42,956 nucleotides of DNA, taken from assembly GCA_904420215.1 (NCBI GenBank), contig CAJFUR010000021.1:1-42956 (forward strand), given 5' to 3'. Shown here piece after piece: positions 1-7,532 of this stretch. Under the pieces are notes generated by a model. It did not search any database, was not told where the DNA came from, and worked only from the letters and a program-made list of their open reading frames with translations. Made by a program: the position numbers and the translations under genes. The DNA is from an uncultured Eggerthellaceae bacterium (GTDB lineage Bacteria > Actinomycetota > Coriobacteriia > Coriobacteriales > Eggerthellaceae). Each line of letters begins with the position of its first letter. Position 1 is the first letter of the stretch.

Positions 1-984
1 CTTCTCCATGATGAGCACGTTGGAGCTGTACAGGGCCAGCCCCTTCTTGTAGTCCTTGCTGTACAGGTCGTAGGGCGCGCGGCTGGGAACAAACAGCAGC
101 GCGTCGTAGGTGAGCGCGCCTTCCGCATGCAGCGAGATGGTGCGCGCCGGGTCGGCGAAGTCGTGGAAGTCCGACTTGTAGAACTCGTGGTATTCCTCGT
201 CGGTGACGTCGGACTTCTTGCGCTTCCAAATGGGAATCATGGAGTTCACGGTTTCCAGTTCGGTGTACGTTTCGTACTGCGGCTGGTAGTCGTCGCCCGC
301 GTCTTCGGGCTTCGGCAACTCGCGCGTCTTCGTGACGTTCATCTGGATGGGGTAGCGCACGTAGTTGCTGTAGCGCTTGATGAGGTTCTTCAGGCCGTAC
401 TCGGTCAGATACGTGTCGTAGGACTCGGCCTCGGCGCCCTCGCCCGCGCCCTCGGTGTTCTCTTTCAGCGTGAGAATGACGTCGGTGCCATGCCCGTCGC
501 GCTCGGCCTCCTCGATGGTGTAGCCCTCCACGCCGTCGCTTTCCCACGCCCACGCCTCGTCGCTGCCATAGGCGCGCGAAACCACGCGCACCTTCGACGC
601 CACCATGAACGCGGAGTAGAAGCCCACGCCGAACTGGCCGATGATGTCGATGTCGTCGCCTTGCTTCTCGGCGTTGTCGGTCTTGAACGCCAGGCTGTCG
701 GAATGCGCGATGGTGCCCAAGTTCTTGTCAAGTTCGTCCTTGGTCATGCCGATGCCGTTGTCCGACACGGTGACAGTGCGGGCGTCCTTGTCGAACGCCA
801 CGCGGATGGCCAGGTCGTCCTTGCCCACTTCCACGTCCTTGTCGGTGAGGCTACGGAAGTACAGCTTGTCCACCGCGTCCGACGCGTTGGAAACCAGTTC
901 GCGCAGGAATATCTCGCGGTTGGTGTAGATGGAGTTGATCATCAGATCGAGCAGTTTCTTGCTCTCGGTCTTGAACTTTCTCAT
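1..984 (-). CDS. htpG: Chaperone HtpG (Hsp90), N-terminal part; 3' end outside window
   Basis: Cytosolic ATP-dependent Hsp90 chaperone. The 328 codons present cover the GHKL ATPase domain and the beginning of the middle domain. Visible landmarks are the N-box region around residues 27-41 (FLRELVSNASDAVDKL), the ATP-lid motif DNGIGMT at about 75-81 and GQFGVGFYSAF at about 116-126, all in Hsp90 order; the reading frame is open to the window edge, so roughly 300 residues are missing rather than truncated. The ATG at 984 is preceded by a purine-rich stretch (AAGGAAAAGG) at suitable spacing and matches the usual HtpG start (MRKFKTESKKLL). Upstream lie a near-consensus sigma-A promoter and a CIRCE element, so heat-shock control by HrcA is inferred. 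Identification is secure. Confidence 0.97.
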   Translation of the reverse strand, partial: MRKFKTESKKLLDLMINSIYTNREIFLRELVSNASDAVDKLYFRSLTDKDVEVGKDDLAIRVAFDKDARTVTVSDNGIGMTKDELDKNLGTIAHSDSLAFKTDNAEKQGDDIDIIGQFGVGFYSAFMVASKVRVVSRAYGSDEAWAWESDGVEGYTIEEAERDGHGTDVILTLKENTEGAGEGAEAESYDTYLTEYGLKNLIKRYSNYVRYPIQMNVTKTRELPKPEDAGDDYQPQYETYTELETVNSMIPIWKRKKSDVTDEEYHEFYKSDFHDFADPARTISLHAEGALTYDALLFVPSRAPYDLYSKDYKKGLALYSSNVLIMEK

Positions 985-1053
985 GGTGAGCGGCCTTTTC
1001 CTTTCCTTGGCGAAGTGCGGTGACGCGTGTTTCTACCCATGCGGCCTGCCGGT

Positions 1054-1080
1054 TTGGCAGTCGATGCCCTAGAGTGCTAA
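1054..1080 (-). promoter_or_regulatory. CIRCE-like operator (HrcA site) upstream of htpG
   Basis: TTGGCAGTC-N9-GAGTGCTAA read on the plus strand. The right arm matches the CIRCE consensus (TTAGCACTC-N9-GAGTGCTAA) perfectly and the left arm matches 7 of 9 positions, with the exact 9-nt spacer. On the minus strand it begins at the predicted transcription start of htpG, the usual place for HrcA repression. Confidence 0.8.
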
Positions 1081-1086
1081 ACAGAG

Positions 1087-1114
1087 ATTGTAGTCCGCCG
1101 CCGCAAGATGTCAA
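1087..1114 (-). promoter_or_regulatory. htpG promoter, TTGACA-N16-TACAAT
   Basis: On the minus strand TTGACA (1114-1109) and TACAAT (1092-1087) are separated by 16 nt, a near-perfect housekeeping sigma promoter. The predicted start near 1080 coincides with the first base of the CIRCE element. Confidence 0.85.
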
Positions 1115-1338
1115 GCAACCGGCAGCGCGCATGCGCACAACCTGCACACCCGGGCGGAATGGGGCGCGCCCGCATGCGCGCAAGGCCGCCGCTGCCCGCA
1201 TGCGCCGCCCACAGGCGCCGCACGGCGTTCGCATGCCTGGTACCCCCCGCCCGCCCGCAAGACCGCCACCCGCGAGCCCCCCCCGGCGCCGCACGGCACA
1301 CGCGCTCGCCACGTTTCGGCACGCTGGCGTGGGGAAAG
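1115..1338. other. Noncoding GC-rich spacer with repeated CGCATGCG palindromes
   Basis: No gene is supported between the htpG promoter and the histidine kinase control region. The 8-bp palindrome CGCATGCG occurs three times (1128-1135, 1171-1178, 1197-1204), with a fourth imperfect copy at 1230. Overlapping open frames on both strands have no start signals or recognisable content. Confidence 0.5.
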
Positions 1339-1355
1339 TGTCACTGTTCTGTCAC
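1339..1355 (+). promoter_or_regulatory. Direct repeat TGTCAC-N5-TGTCAC, possible regulator site before the histidine kinase
   Basis: Two identical hexamers with 11-bp period lie about 170 bp before the kinase start. They are followed by a TATTGT (1375-1380) that could be a -10 element. The spacing resembles direct-repeat sites of response regulators, but no binding protein can be named. Confidence 0.35.
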
Positions 1356-1524
1356 GTAAATTATCTTTCCCCTGTATTGTATTGTGCCGCCGTCTCCATT
1401 ATGCTGATCGATGTCTCAGCGTCCGGCTCCCCACGTGCGGCCGGACGACCTTGCATGCGGGGCGCGGCCTGCGCCCTTCCGACATGCGCAATCGCCGCGA
1501 AATCGGCGGAACGGAGGTCACGGC

Positions 1525-3006
1525 ATGACCGAAACCGAGCCGCAGCAGCTGCTCGCCGCCAAAGAAGGCAACCGGCTTGGCCACAAGCCCCTCGTCGTCT
1601 CCCTCGTGGCACTTGGCATGTTCCTCGTCCTACTCGCAACACTCGGCAATGCAAGACCCCTTTTCACAGCAGACCCAAGCACACAAAACGCTCCTCAAAC
1701 GAACTGGCCCGCCTCCCTCTCCCTCCTCGAATCCCCCGCCCTCCTCGCAACCGTGCTCATGGCCGCCGCCCTTGCGCTTCTAGCCGGCTTCGCAGTGCAC
1801 CTCGCCCGAATGGGAAGGCGCCAGCAGCACCGCATCGAAGACCTGCAGAAGGCGCTGCTGCAAGCCGAGAACGCCAACGTGGCGAAGTCCCAGTTCCTCT
1901 CGAGCGTTTCCCACGACATCCGCACGCCCCTGAACGCCGTCATGGGACTGACCTGCATCGCGAAGGCCCACACCAACGACCAGGACAAAGTGGAAACCTG
2001 TCTGGAGAAAATAGACTGCTCGTCCCACCACCTGCTGGGCCTGATAAACGACGTGCTCGACTTGAGCAAGATAGAAAACGGCAAGCTGCTGCTCGACGAG
2101 CGCGAGTTCGACCTACTTGCGCTCGTCAACGACCTGGTCACGCTCATCCAGCCACAGGCCAAAGACAAGCGCCAACAGCTGACGGTGACCACCGACATAG
2201 AGCATGCGCGCGTCGTCGGCGACGCCCTGCGCATGAAGCAGGTGCTGCTGAACCTTTCCAGCAACGCCGTGAAATACACCGCGCCCGAAGGCGCCGTGCG
2301 CGTGTCCGTTGAAGAAAAGCCATCCGGCCAGCCGCAATGCGCCGTGTACCGGCTGGTTGTGGAAGACACCGGCATTGGCATGGACCCGGAGTTCGTGAAA
2401 AGGATATTCACTCCCTACGAACGCGAGGAAGCCGGCGGCGGCGCATGCGAGGGAACGGGTTTGGGCATGGCCATCGTGAAGCACATCGTTGACATGATGG
2501 ACGGCGACATCGCCATCGAAAGCGAACTGGGCGTGGGTTCCCGGTTCGCGGTCACCTTGACGCTCGCGACGGCCGAGGACGCGGGACGCCGGGAGGAAGC
2601 CGGCGCAGCGGCCCGCCCCGACCTGCAGGGGCGCGTGCTGCTTGCCGAAGACAACGACTTGAACCGCGAGATAGTGAGCGAGCTTCTGGGGGAATACGGC
2701 GTGCAGGTGGAATCGGCGCGCGACGGCAAGGAGGCGCTCGATTTGGTGACGGGCGCGCCGGAAGACTATTACGACCTCGTGTTCATGGACGTGAAGATGC
2801 CGGTCATGGACGGTTTCGAGGCAACGCGCGCCATTTGCTCGGCGTGCCGCGAAAGCCGGCGGCGGCGTCCGCCCATCGTGGCCATGACCGCCAACGCCTT
2901 CGTGGAAGACCGGAACCAGGCCCTTGCGGCAGGCATGGACGGCTTCGTTTCCAAACCCGTTGACACCAAGCGCATCGAAGCCGCCCTGATGACCTACTTG
3001 GCCTAA
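1525..3006 (+). CDS. Membrane hybrid sensor histidine kinase with receiver domain
   Basis: A 493-residue two-component sensor in the cytoplasmic membrane. Two transmembrane helices (about 20-41 and 67-95) bracket a short external loop of about 25 residues, too small for a classic ligand-binding domain. A HisKA domain follows, with the phosphoacceptor H130 in FLSSVSHDIRTPLN. Next come the HATPase_c N, G1 and G2 boxes (NLSSNAVKYT near 243, DTGIGM 281-286, GTGLGM 310-315) and a C-terminal receiver with acidic pair E374/D375, phosphoacceptor D422 in FMDVKMPVMDG and K477. The ATG at 1525 has GGAGG at 1513-1517; an earlier in-frame start would add 38 arginine/proline-rich residues with no ribosome site. 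No partner response regulator gene is adjacent, so the output may pass through a remote regulator. The signal sensed is unknown. Confidence 0.93.
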   Translation: MTETEPQQLLAAKEGNRLGHKPLVVSLVALGMFLVLLATLGNARPLFTADPSTQNAPQTNWPASLSLLESPALLATVLMAAALALLAGFAVHLARMGRRQQHRIEDLQKALLQAENANVAKSQFLSSVSHDIRTPLNAVMGLTCIAKAHTNDQDKVETCLEKIDCSSHHLLGLINDVLDLSKIENGKLLLDEREFDLLALVNDLVTLIQPQAKDKRQQLTVTTDIEHARVVGDALRMKQVLLNLSSNAVKYTAPEGAVRVSVEEKPSGQPQCAVYRLVVEDTGIGMDPEFVKRIFTPYEREEAGGGACEGTGLGMAIVKHIVDMMDGDIAIESELGVGSRFAVTLTLATAEDAGRREEAGAAARPDLQGRVLLAEDNDLNREIVSELLGEYGVQVESARDGKEALDLVTGAPEDYYDLVFMDVKMPVMDGFEATRAICSACRESRRRRPPIVAMTANAFVEDRNQALAAGMDGFVSKPVDTKRIEAALMTYLA

Positions 3007-3080
3007 CGCCCCGCCACCGCACGCCAGGGCTTCGCAGCGCGCACCCGTTGTTTACACGTCACGCCGCTCAGTACCAACAG

Positions 3081-3109
3081 TTGATCGGAGAAAGCCCGTT
3101 AATTATACT
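3081..3109 (+). promoter_or_regulatory. Promoter TTGATC-N17-TATACT
   Basis: TTGATC (3081-3086) and TATACT (3104-3109) with 17-nt spacing, facing the magnesium transporter genes about 600 bp downstream. The -10 region lies inside one copy of a 14-bp direct repeat. Confidence 0.6.
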
Positions 3110-3158
3110 AATTGCTGTTTTTTATAAATAACGGATGCGAAACCGCCCGTTAATTATA
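3094..3158 (+). repeat. 14-bp exact direct repeat GCCCGTTAATTATA, two copies
   Basis: Copies at 3094-3107 and 3145-3158, 51 bp apart, in otherwise GC-rich DNA. The first carries the -10 element of the promoter at 3081. The pair could be a regulator site or a duplicated promoter. Confidence 0.6.
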
Positions 3159-3276
3159 GCGAGGAGCCATGGAGTACAAAGAACTGGCGATTTTCTGAGG
3201 GACGGAAATACGGCTCCATCCCCGCAACGCGCCGGCGGGAGCATGCTCCGCGCGTGCCGCGTTGCGCCCTTTCGCG

Positions 3277-3297
3277 TGGCAAATGGGGGCTTTGCCA
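3277..3297 (+). other. Perfect hairpin TGGCAAA / TTTGCCA
   Basis: A 7-bp stem around a 7-nt G-rich loop (TGGGGGC), between the two promoters that face the magnesium gene pair. No U-tract follows, so it is not a typical terminator. Confidence 0.4.
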
Positions 3298-3317
3298 AGA
3301 CTTTACCGGCGGCTTTC

Positions 3318-3346
3318 TTGCATTCCCCCGGAAATGCCGGTATCAT
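3318..3346 (+). promoter_or_regulatory. Promoter TTGCAT-N17-TATCAT for the magnesium gene pair
   Basis: TTGCAT (3318-3323) and TATCAT (3341-3346) with optimal 17-nt spacing. Transcription from here would give a leader of about 360 nt before the start codon at 3712. Confidence 0.6.
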
Positions 3347-3352
3347 GCGGTA

Positions 3353-3711
3353 GCCGCGCCGCTCGTCAGCGGCGCACAAACACGCGCCCGGCCATGGCGC
3401 CGGCGCGAAGACCGAGGAAAGGAAACGTACTTGAAGGTTCGAAAACCGAAGCCTCACAGTATGTAACCTTCGACTTCCCTTACGCGGAAGCGGCTGGCAC
3501 CTCGGGGGCACGCAAGGGTTCGCCCGCACACTGCGCGGCGGCCCGCGCCCCGAACGAAACGCCCCAGCCCCGCGCGCCGGCAGTCGAAGGACGACTGCGA
3601 CGCGTCAAGCGGCCCCTCCCTTGAACCCGCATGCCAGCGCGCCCGAACGCGCGGCGCACGGCACCCGGACGCAAGCGGGACGGCCCGACGCCCAACACGT
3701 AAGGGAACCGT
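3353..3711 (+). promoter_or_regulatory. Long structured 5' leader of the magnesium gene pair, no recognised riboswitch
   Basis: About 360 nt without a credible gene. Several complementary segments are visible: GCCGC/GCGGC near 3356-3372, and GAAGGTT (3433-3439) with AACCTTC (3465-3471). The conserved core of the M-box magnesium riboswitch was looked for and not recognised. Its length and position before a magnesium uptake operon make a metal-responsive RNA possible but unproven. Confidence 0.35.
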
Positions 3712-5064
3712 ATGCTTTATCTTTCTCAAATGATGGGGAAACCCGTCGTGGACATGCGCGGCGAGAAGATCGGCACGATCTCCGATTTGGCCATTTCCAC
3801 GGGCGAAGTGTTTCCCCGCATCACCAGTCTGGCGTTTCAGGGGCCCGGCAAGGTGCCGTTCATGATCTCGTGGCGCAAGTACGTCAACGAGTTCGACGAG
3901 GACGGCATCACGCTGTCGGTGGAATCGCACGACATCCGCTTCAGCTACCTGCAACCCGACGAGGTGCTGCTGGCGCGCGACCTGCTGAACCGGCAGATCG
4001 TTGACACGCAGGGCATGAAGGTCGTGCGCGTGAACGACCTCAAGCTCTCGCAGTCAGGCACGCAGCTGCGCCTGCTGGGCGCCGAGGTGGGCACGCGCGG
4101 CATCCTGCGCGGGCTGGCGCCGTGGCTCGAGCGCGCCGTGGTTGCCGTGGCGAGGGCGTTCGGCAAGCGCATAGACGAGCAGATCATCGCATGGAACTAC
4201 ATGGACCTGCTGGATCGCGACCTTTCCGAAGTGCAGCTTTCGGTGACGCACAAACGCTTGGACGAGCTGCATCCCGCCGACGTGGCCGACATCCTGGAGC
4301 AGCTGGACCCCCAGCAGCGCGCCAACGTGTTCCAACACCTGGACGACGCGCGCGCCACCGAGGCCATTTCCGAAATGGAGGACGAATACCAGGCGGAATT
4401 CATCGGCGAACTGGACGACGCGCGGGCGGCGGGCCTTTTGGGCAGCATGGACCCCGACGACGCCGCCGACATCGTGCGCGACCTGTCCTACGAGAAGGCC
4501 GAAACGCTGTTGCGCCTGATGGGCGTGGAAGACGCCGCGGAAATCCGCCAGCTTCTGGGCTACAAGGACGGCACCGCGGGCGGCATGATGACCACCCAGT
4601 TCGTCGCCGTGCACGAGGACACGACGGTGGGCGAAACCATAGAAGTGCTGCGCGAGCTGCCCGAAGACCACCCCACCGTGCACTACGTGTACGTGCTCAA
4701 CGAATACGAGCGCCTGGTGGGCGTGCTTTCCCTGCGCACGCTGGTGCTGACCGACGACGCGAAGCCGGTGGGATCGGTCATGTTCGAGGACATCATCACG
4801 GCCACGCCCGACGAGACCGAGGAAGACGTGGCCGCCGACATCTTCAAGTACGACCTGCCCGCCATGCCCGTGGTGGACGAGCGCGGCGGGCTTTTGGGCA
4901 TCGTGACCACCGACGACGCATGGGACGCCATCGAGGAGGACGTGAGCGGCGACAAGGTGCGCGTGAACGCGCCCATGGTGGCGGGCATAGCCATTGCCGC
5001 CGTGCTGTTCCTGGGCCTTTACACGCTGGTGCTGTTCCAGATAATCGGCTACTCGTGGAGCTAG
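3712..5064 (+). CDS. PRC-barrel / MgtE N-domain / CBS protein with one C-terminal membrane helix
   Basis: A 450-residue protein that carries the magnesium-sensing cytosolic half of MgtE but not its five-helix channel. Residues 1-62 and about 88-135 resemble PRC-barrel modules (GKPVVDMRGEKIGTISD; a second at RQIVDTQGMKVVRVND). About 180-285 is the acidic superhelical MgtE_N domain with repeated 'P..aAdil..L' helices, and about 300-420 contains two CBS motifs (TTQFVAVHEDTTVGE, FEDIITATPDET). A single hydrophobic helix (about 425-444) ends the protein. Its stop codon is 4 nt before the transporter start, whose ribosome site lies inside this gene, so the two are translationally coupled. By family knowledge MgtE_N and CBS domains bind magnesium and gate transport. 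I infer that this protein senses magnesium and controls the adjacent transporter. It should not be labelled a transporter itself. Confidence 0.88.
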   Translation: MLYLSQMMGKPVVDMRGEKIGTISDLAISTGEVFPRITSLAFQGPGKVPFMISWRKYVNEFDEDGITLSVESHDIRFSYLQPDEVLLARDLLNRQIVDTQGMKVVRVNDLKLSQSGTQLRLLGAEVGTRGILRGLAPWLERAVVAVARAFGKRIDEQIIAWNYMDLLDRDLSEVQLSVTHKRLDELHPADVADILEQLDPQQRANVFQHLDDARATEAISEMEDEYQAEFIGELDDARAAGLLGSMDPDDAADIVRDLSYEKAETLLRLMGVEDAAEIRQLLGYKDGTAGGMMTTQFVAVHEDTTVGETIEVLRELPEDHPTVHYVYVLNEYERLVGVLSLRTLVLTDDAKPVGSVMFEDIITATPDETEEDVAADIFKYDLPAMPVVDERGGLLGIVTTDDAWDAIEEDVSGDKVRVNAPMVAGIAIAAVLFLGLYTLVLFQIIGYSWS

Positions 5065-5068
5065 CGCC

Positions 5069-6487
5069 ATGGTGTTGAAGGAACGCCTCCCCCGCCCGCG
5101 CGCCTCGGCGGCACACGTGCCCGTGCCGGATTCCCCGCCTGCGGCGGCCGCCACGCCAGCGCCCGCCCCTGCCGAGACGCCGTCGCCCGACGCCCCCTCG
5201 ATGCCAGCGCCCGAATCCGCGCGCATCGGCGCCGGCGCCGATGCGCGCGGGACAAAGGAGAGGAAGCCGAACAAGGCCTGGCTTCTGCTGGCTGCCATGG
5301 GCCCGGGCATCGTCACGGCCATGGCCGGCAACGATGCCGGCGGCATTTCCACGTACTCCACCGTGGGCGCGAAGTTCGGGTTCGCCACGCTGTGGGTCAT
5401 CCCCGTCATGTGCGTGCTGCTCATCGTGGTGGAAACCACGGCCACCCGCATGGGCGCGGTCACCGGCAAGGGGTTCGCCGCACTCATTCGCGAGCGCTTC
5501 GGCATCCGCCTGACGGCGCTTGCCATGCTTGCCCTGCTCGTGGGCAATGTGGCCACCACGTTTTCGGAGTTCGCAGGCATTGCGAGCGGCATGGAGATGT
5601 TCGGCGTCTCGAAGTACCTCTCGGTGCCCGTAGCCGCCGTAGCCGTGTGGCTTCTGGTGGTGGGCGGCAGCTACAAGCGCGTGCAGAAGGTGTTCCTGGT
5701 GCTGTCGTGCGTGTTCGCCACGTATGTCGTCGCGGCGTTCATGGCGCAGCCGAACTGGCACGACGCCCTTGCCAGCACCGTCGTGCCGCGCATCGTGAAC
5801 GACCAGAGCTTCGTCTCGCTGGTCATCGCCATGATTGGCACCACCATTGCCCCGTGGATGATGTTCTTCGCCCAAAGCAACGTGGTGGAGAAGGGCACGA
5901 CGGTTAAAGACTTGTTCTCCACCAAAGTCGATGCGGTGTCGGGCACCATTGCCGCCTGCTTGGTGGCGTGGTTCATCATCGTCACCACGGGCGCGGTGCT
6001 GTACCCGCAGGGCATCGAGATAGAAAGCGCCGCAGACGCCGCGCACGCCCTTGCCCCGTTCGCCGGCCAATACGCCGAGGCGCTGTTCGCCATCGGGCTC
6101 ATTGCGGCGTCGTTCCTTGCGGCCTGCGTCCTGCCGCTCACCACGTCGTTCGTCATCTGCGAGGCGTTCGGATGGGAGGCGGGCGTTTCGTTCAAGTGGA
6201 AGGAAGCACCGCTGTTCAAGAGCATCTTCACGTTCGTCATCGCGTTTTCGGCCGTGGTGGTGCTGGTGCCGCACATCGACCTTCTGGGCGTCATGCTGAC
6301 GGCGCAGTTCGTGAACGGCGTCATCCTGCCGGTGCTGCTGGTGTTCATGGCCATCATATCGGCAGACAAGCGCATCATGGGGGAATACCGCTCGCGCTTC
6401 GTTTCGCGCGTGCTCATTTGGCTGACCGTGGGCATCGTCACCGTGTTGACGGCGGCGCTGCTGGTCATGCAGGTGCTGGGGCTGTGA
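5069..6487 (+). CDS. NRAMP-related magnesium transporter (NRMT type)
   Basis: A 472-residue multi-pass membrane protein of the NRAMP/SLC11 fold with a disordered proline/alanine-rich cytosolic tail of about 65 residues. Helix 1 reads GPGIVTAMAGNDAGG: the NRAMP metal motif DPGN has become DAGG (Asp 89 kept, the asparagine ligand replaced by glycine). In helix 6 the usual MPH is APW (about 261-263), so the sulfur ligand methionine is lost. Loss of the methionine and asparagine with retention of the aspartate is the pattern reported for NRMTs, magnesium transporters characterised from Eggerthella lenta, rather than manganese/iron MntH. The upstream coupled gene supplies MgtE-like magnesium-sensing domains, which supports the magnesium assignment. 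GGAG at 5057-5060 precedes the ATG. A plain MntH annotation would probably be wrong. Confidence 0.9.
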   Translation: MVLKERLPRPRASAAHVPVPDSPPAAAATPAPAPAETPSPDAPSMPAPESARIGAGADARGTKERKPNKAWLLLAAMGPGIVTAMAGNDAGGISTYSTVGAKFGFATLWVIPVMCVLLIVVETTATRMGAVTGKGFAALIRERFGIRLTALAMLALLVGNVATTFSEFAGIASGMEMFGVSKYLSVPVAAVAVWLLVVGGSYKRVQKVFLVLSCVFATYVVAAFMAQPNWHDALASTVVPRIVNDQSFVSLVIAMIGTTIAPWMMFFAQSNVVEKGTTVKDLFSTKVDAVSGTIAACLVAWFIIVTTGAVLYPQGIEIESAADAAHALAPFAGQYAEALFAIGLIAASFLAACVLPLTTSFVICEAFGWEAGVSFKWKEAPLFKSIFTFVIAFSAVVVLVPHIDLLGVMLTAQFVNGVILPVLLVFMAIISADKRIMGEYRSRFVSRVLIWLTVGIVTVLTAALLVMQVLGL

Positions 6488-6638
6488 CGCAAGGCAAAAA
6501 CCGGGCGGGAACGAGCGGGAAAGAACCGGGCGGTAGCCAAACGACGAAAGGGAGAAGGGAAAAGAGACAAAGGGGGCAGCGAGGGGCGGACGGCCATGCG
6601 CGCGGCCCATGCGGATGGAAAGGCGATGGATGAACGGG
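6488..6638. other. Purine-rich convergent spacer
   Basis: Between the convergent transporter and Rrf2 genes. The plus strand is G/A-rich and holds an imperfect direct repeat (ACCGGGCGGGA / ACCGGGCGGTA). No terminator hairpin with a T-run was recognised. Confidence 0.35.
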
Positions 6639-7115
6639 CTAGTTGGCCTGGGCCGTGAGGCGGCGGCTTTCGCTTCCGAGACGTTCGGCCAGATACGCTT
6701 GCCCCTTGCCCGTGTCCTGCGTGCAATCGAGCAGCGTTTCCACCGTGAGGCTGTCCAAATAGGCGTCGAAGCTTTCCTCTATCAGACGGTAGGTTTGCTT
6801 GACGCCGTCCACCATGGCGCTGTTCTTGCGCGTGATGCGCTTGGCGCGCGTGGACTGTTTGGCATCTTCGTCAAGCGCCGAGATGATTTGCAGCACGCTG
6901 ATGTCCGCCGGATCCTTCGCCAGACGGTAGCCGCCGTGCTTGCCCGGACGCGCCTCGATGAGTCCCGCATTGCGCAGCAGCTGCGCCAGCTGGATGAGAT
7001 AGTCGCGTGGGATGGACATGTCGTGCGCGATGTCTTTGGACGAGCACGTGGTCCCTTGGGCGGCCAGATACAGGATGGCGCGGATACCGTAGTCTGTGGA
7101 TGCCTTGAGTTGCAC
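6639..7115 (-). CDS. Rrf2-family winged-helix transcriptional regulator
   Basis: A 158-residue DNA-binding regulator. The N-terminal segment (VQLKASTDYGIRAILYLA) and HTH (SSKDIAHDMSIPRDYLIQLAQLLRNAGLIEARPGKHGGYRLAKDP) are typical of Rrf2. The three closely spaced cysteines that bind the [2Fe-2S] cluster in IscR/NsrR are absent; only isolated cysteines occur near residue 23 and in LLDCTQD, so a cluster-free CymR/YwnA-like mode is more likely. The start is placed at GTG 7115 because AGGAGG lies 4 nt upstream and the protein then begins like other family members; the longer frame to 7181 adds 22 unrelated residues. A palindrome and a nested inverted repeat lie just upstream and are candidate autoregulatory sites. 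The effector is unknown. Confidence 0.9.
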   Translation of the reverse strand: MQLKASTDYGIRAILYLAAQGTTCSSKDIAHDMSIPRDYLIQLAQLLRNAGLIEARPGKHGGYRLAKDPADISVLQIISALDEDAKQSTRAKRITRKNSAMVDGVKQTYRLIEESFDAYLDSLTVETLLDCTQDTGKGQAYLAERLGSESRRLTAQAN

Positions 7116-7177
7116 GGTTCCTCCTAACTCGCGGCCGCCGACGGGCGGCGCAGCCTGCAAAAAACGTCGATCTGCCT

Positions 7178-7189
7178 GCATATATATGC
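7178..7189 (-). promoter_or_regulatory. 12-bp palindrome GCATATATATGC upstream of the Rrf2 gene
   Basis: Perfect palindrome 63 bp before the GTG start, containing TATATA that could serve as the -10 element on the minus strand. No clear -35 was found. A self-repressor site overlapping its own promoter is plausible. Confidence 0.4.
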
Positions 7190-7205
7190 CCTTTGATCAC
7201 TTTTG

Positions 7206-7280
7206 CCCCAATAACGCGAAAAGACGCTGGAGCCAGCGTCTTTTCTTCGTCTTGCTTCGCCGTGGGGCGAATTATTGGGG
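7206..7280. repeat. Nested inverted repeat: CCCCAATAA ... TTATTGGGG around a 12-bp hairpin
   Basis: Outer arms CCCCAATAA (7206-7214) and TTATTGGGG (7272-7280) are perfectly complementary. They enclose a second perfect palindrome (7219-7230 with 7233-7244), AAAAGACGCTGG and its complement, flanked by A and T runs so that it could terminate transcription either way. The element lies between divergent genes, where a terminator is not needed for either. Confidence 0.6.
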
Positions 7281-7469
7281 TGATTGCAGTGTAGCGAATG
7301 CGAAATGATTATAGCAAGATCACGGTTACAAATACGGGGCAAATCGATTGGAAATGGTTACACGGGCGGCATAATTGTCCGCAAACGCCTCATGGTCAAG
7401 CGCCGGTTGAGGCGTGCGGCGCGGAACGCCCGCGCGCCACGCTGCGCCGGGCGGGGCGGCGCGTGAAAA

Positions 7470-7485
7470 AGTTTCCCGTGAAACA
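7470..7485. promoter_or_regulatory. Degenerate parS-like site
   Basis: AGTTTCCCGTGAAACA matches the parS consensus TGTTTCACGTGAAACA at 14 of 16 positions. It lies about 25 kb from the perfect parS sites near parAB, compatible with an outlying ParB site. Confidence 0.45.
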
Positions 7486-7520
7486 CTGCCCGTGCGGCGG
7501 CGCGTGCGCGTGGAAGCGGG

Positions 7521-7526
7521 TATACT
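7521..7526 (+). promoter_or_regulatory. -10 element TATACT placed for a leaderless transcript
   Basis: TATACT ends 6 nt before the ATG at 7533, so transcription should start at or next to the start codon. No Shine-Dalgarno sequence or -35 box is present. Leaderless mRNAs with this spacing are common in Actinobacteria. Confidence 0.55.
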
Positions 7527-7532
7527 CGTGGC

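Noticed and set aside
3169-3198. Nine-codon open frame after GAGGAG near the kinase end, as a leader peptide
   Set aside because: Only 2 nt separate the purine run from the ATG and no attenuator-type codon run is present.
3353-3711. M-box, cobalamin or other known riboswitch in the magnesium operon leader
   Set aside because: Conserved core sequences of these classes were not found by eye; kept only as an unassigned leader.
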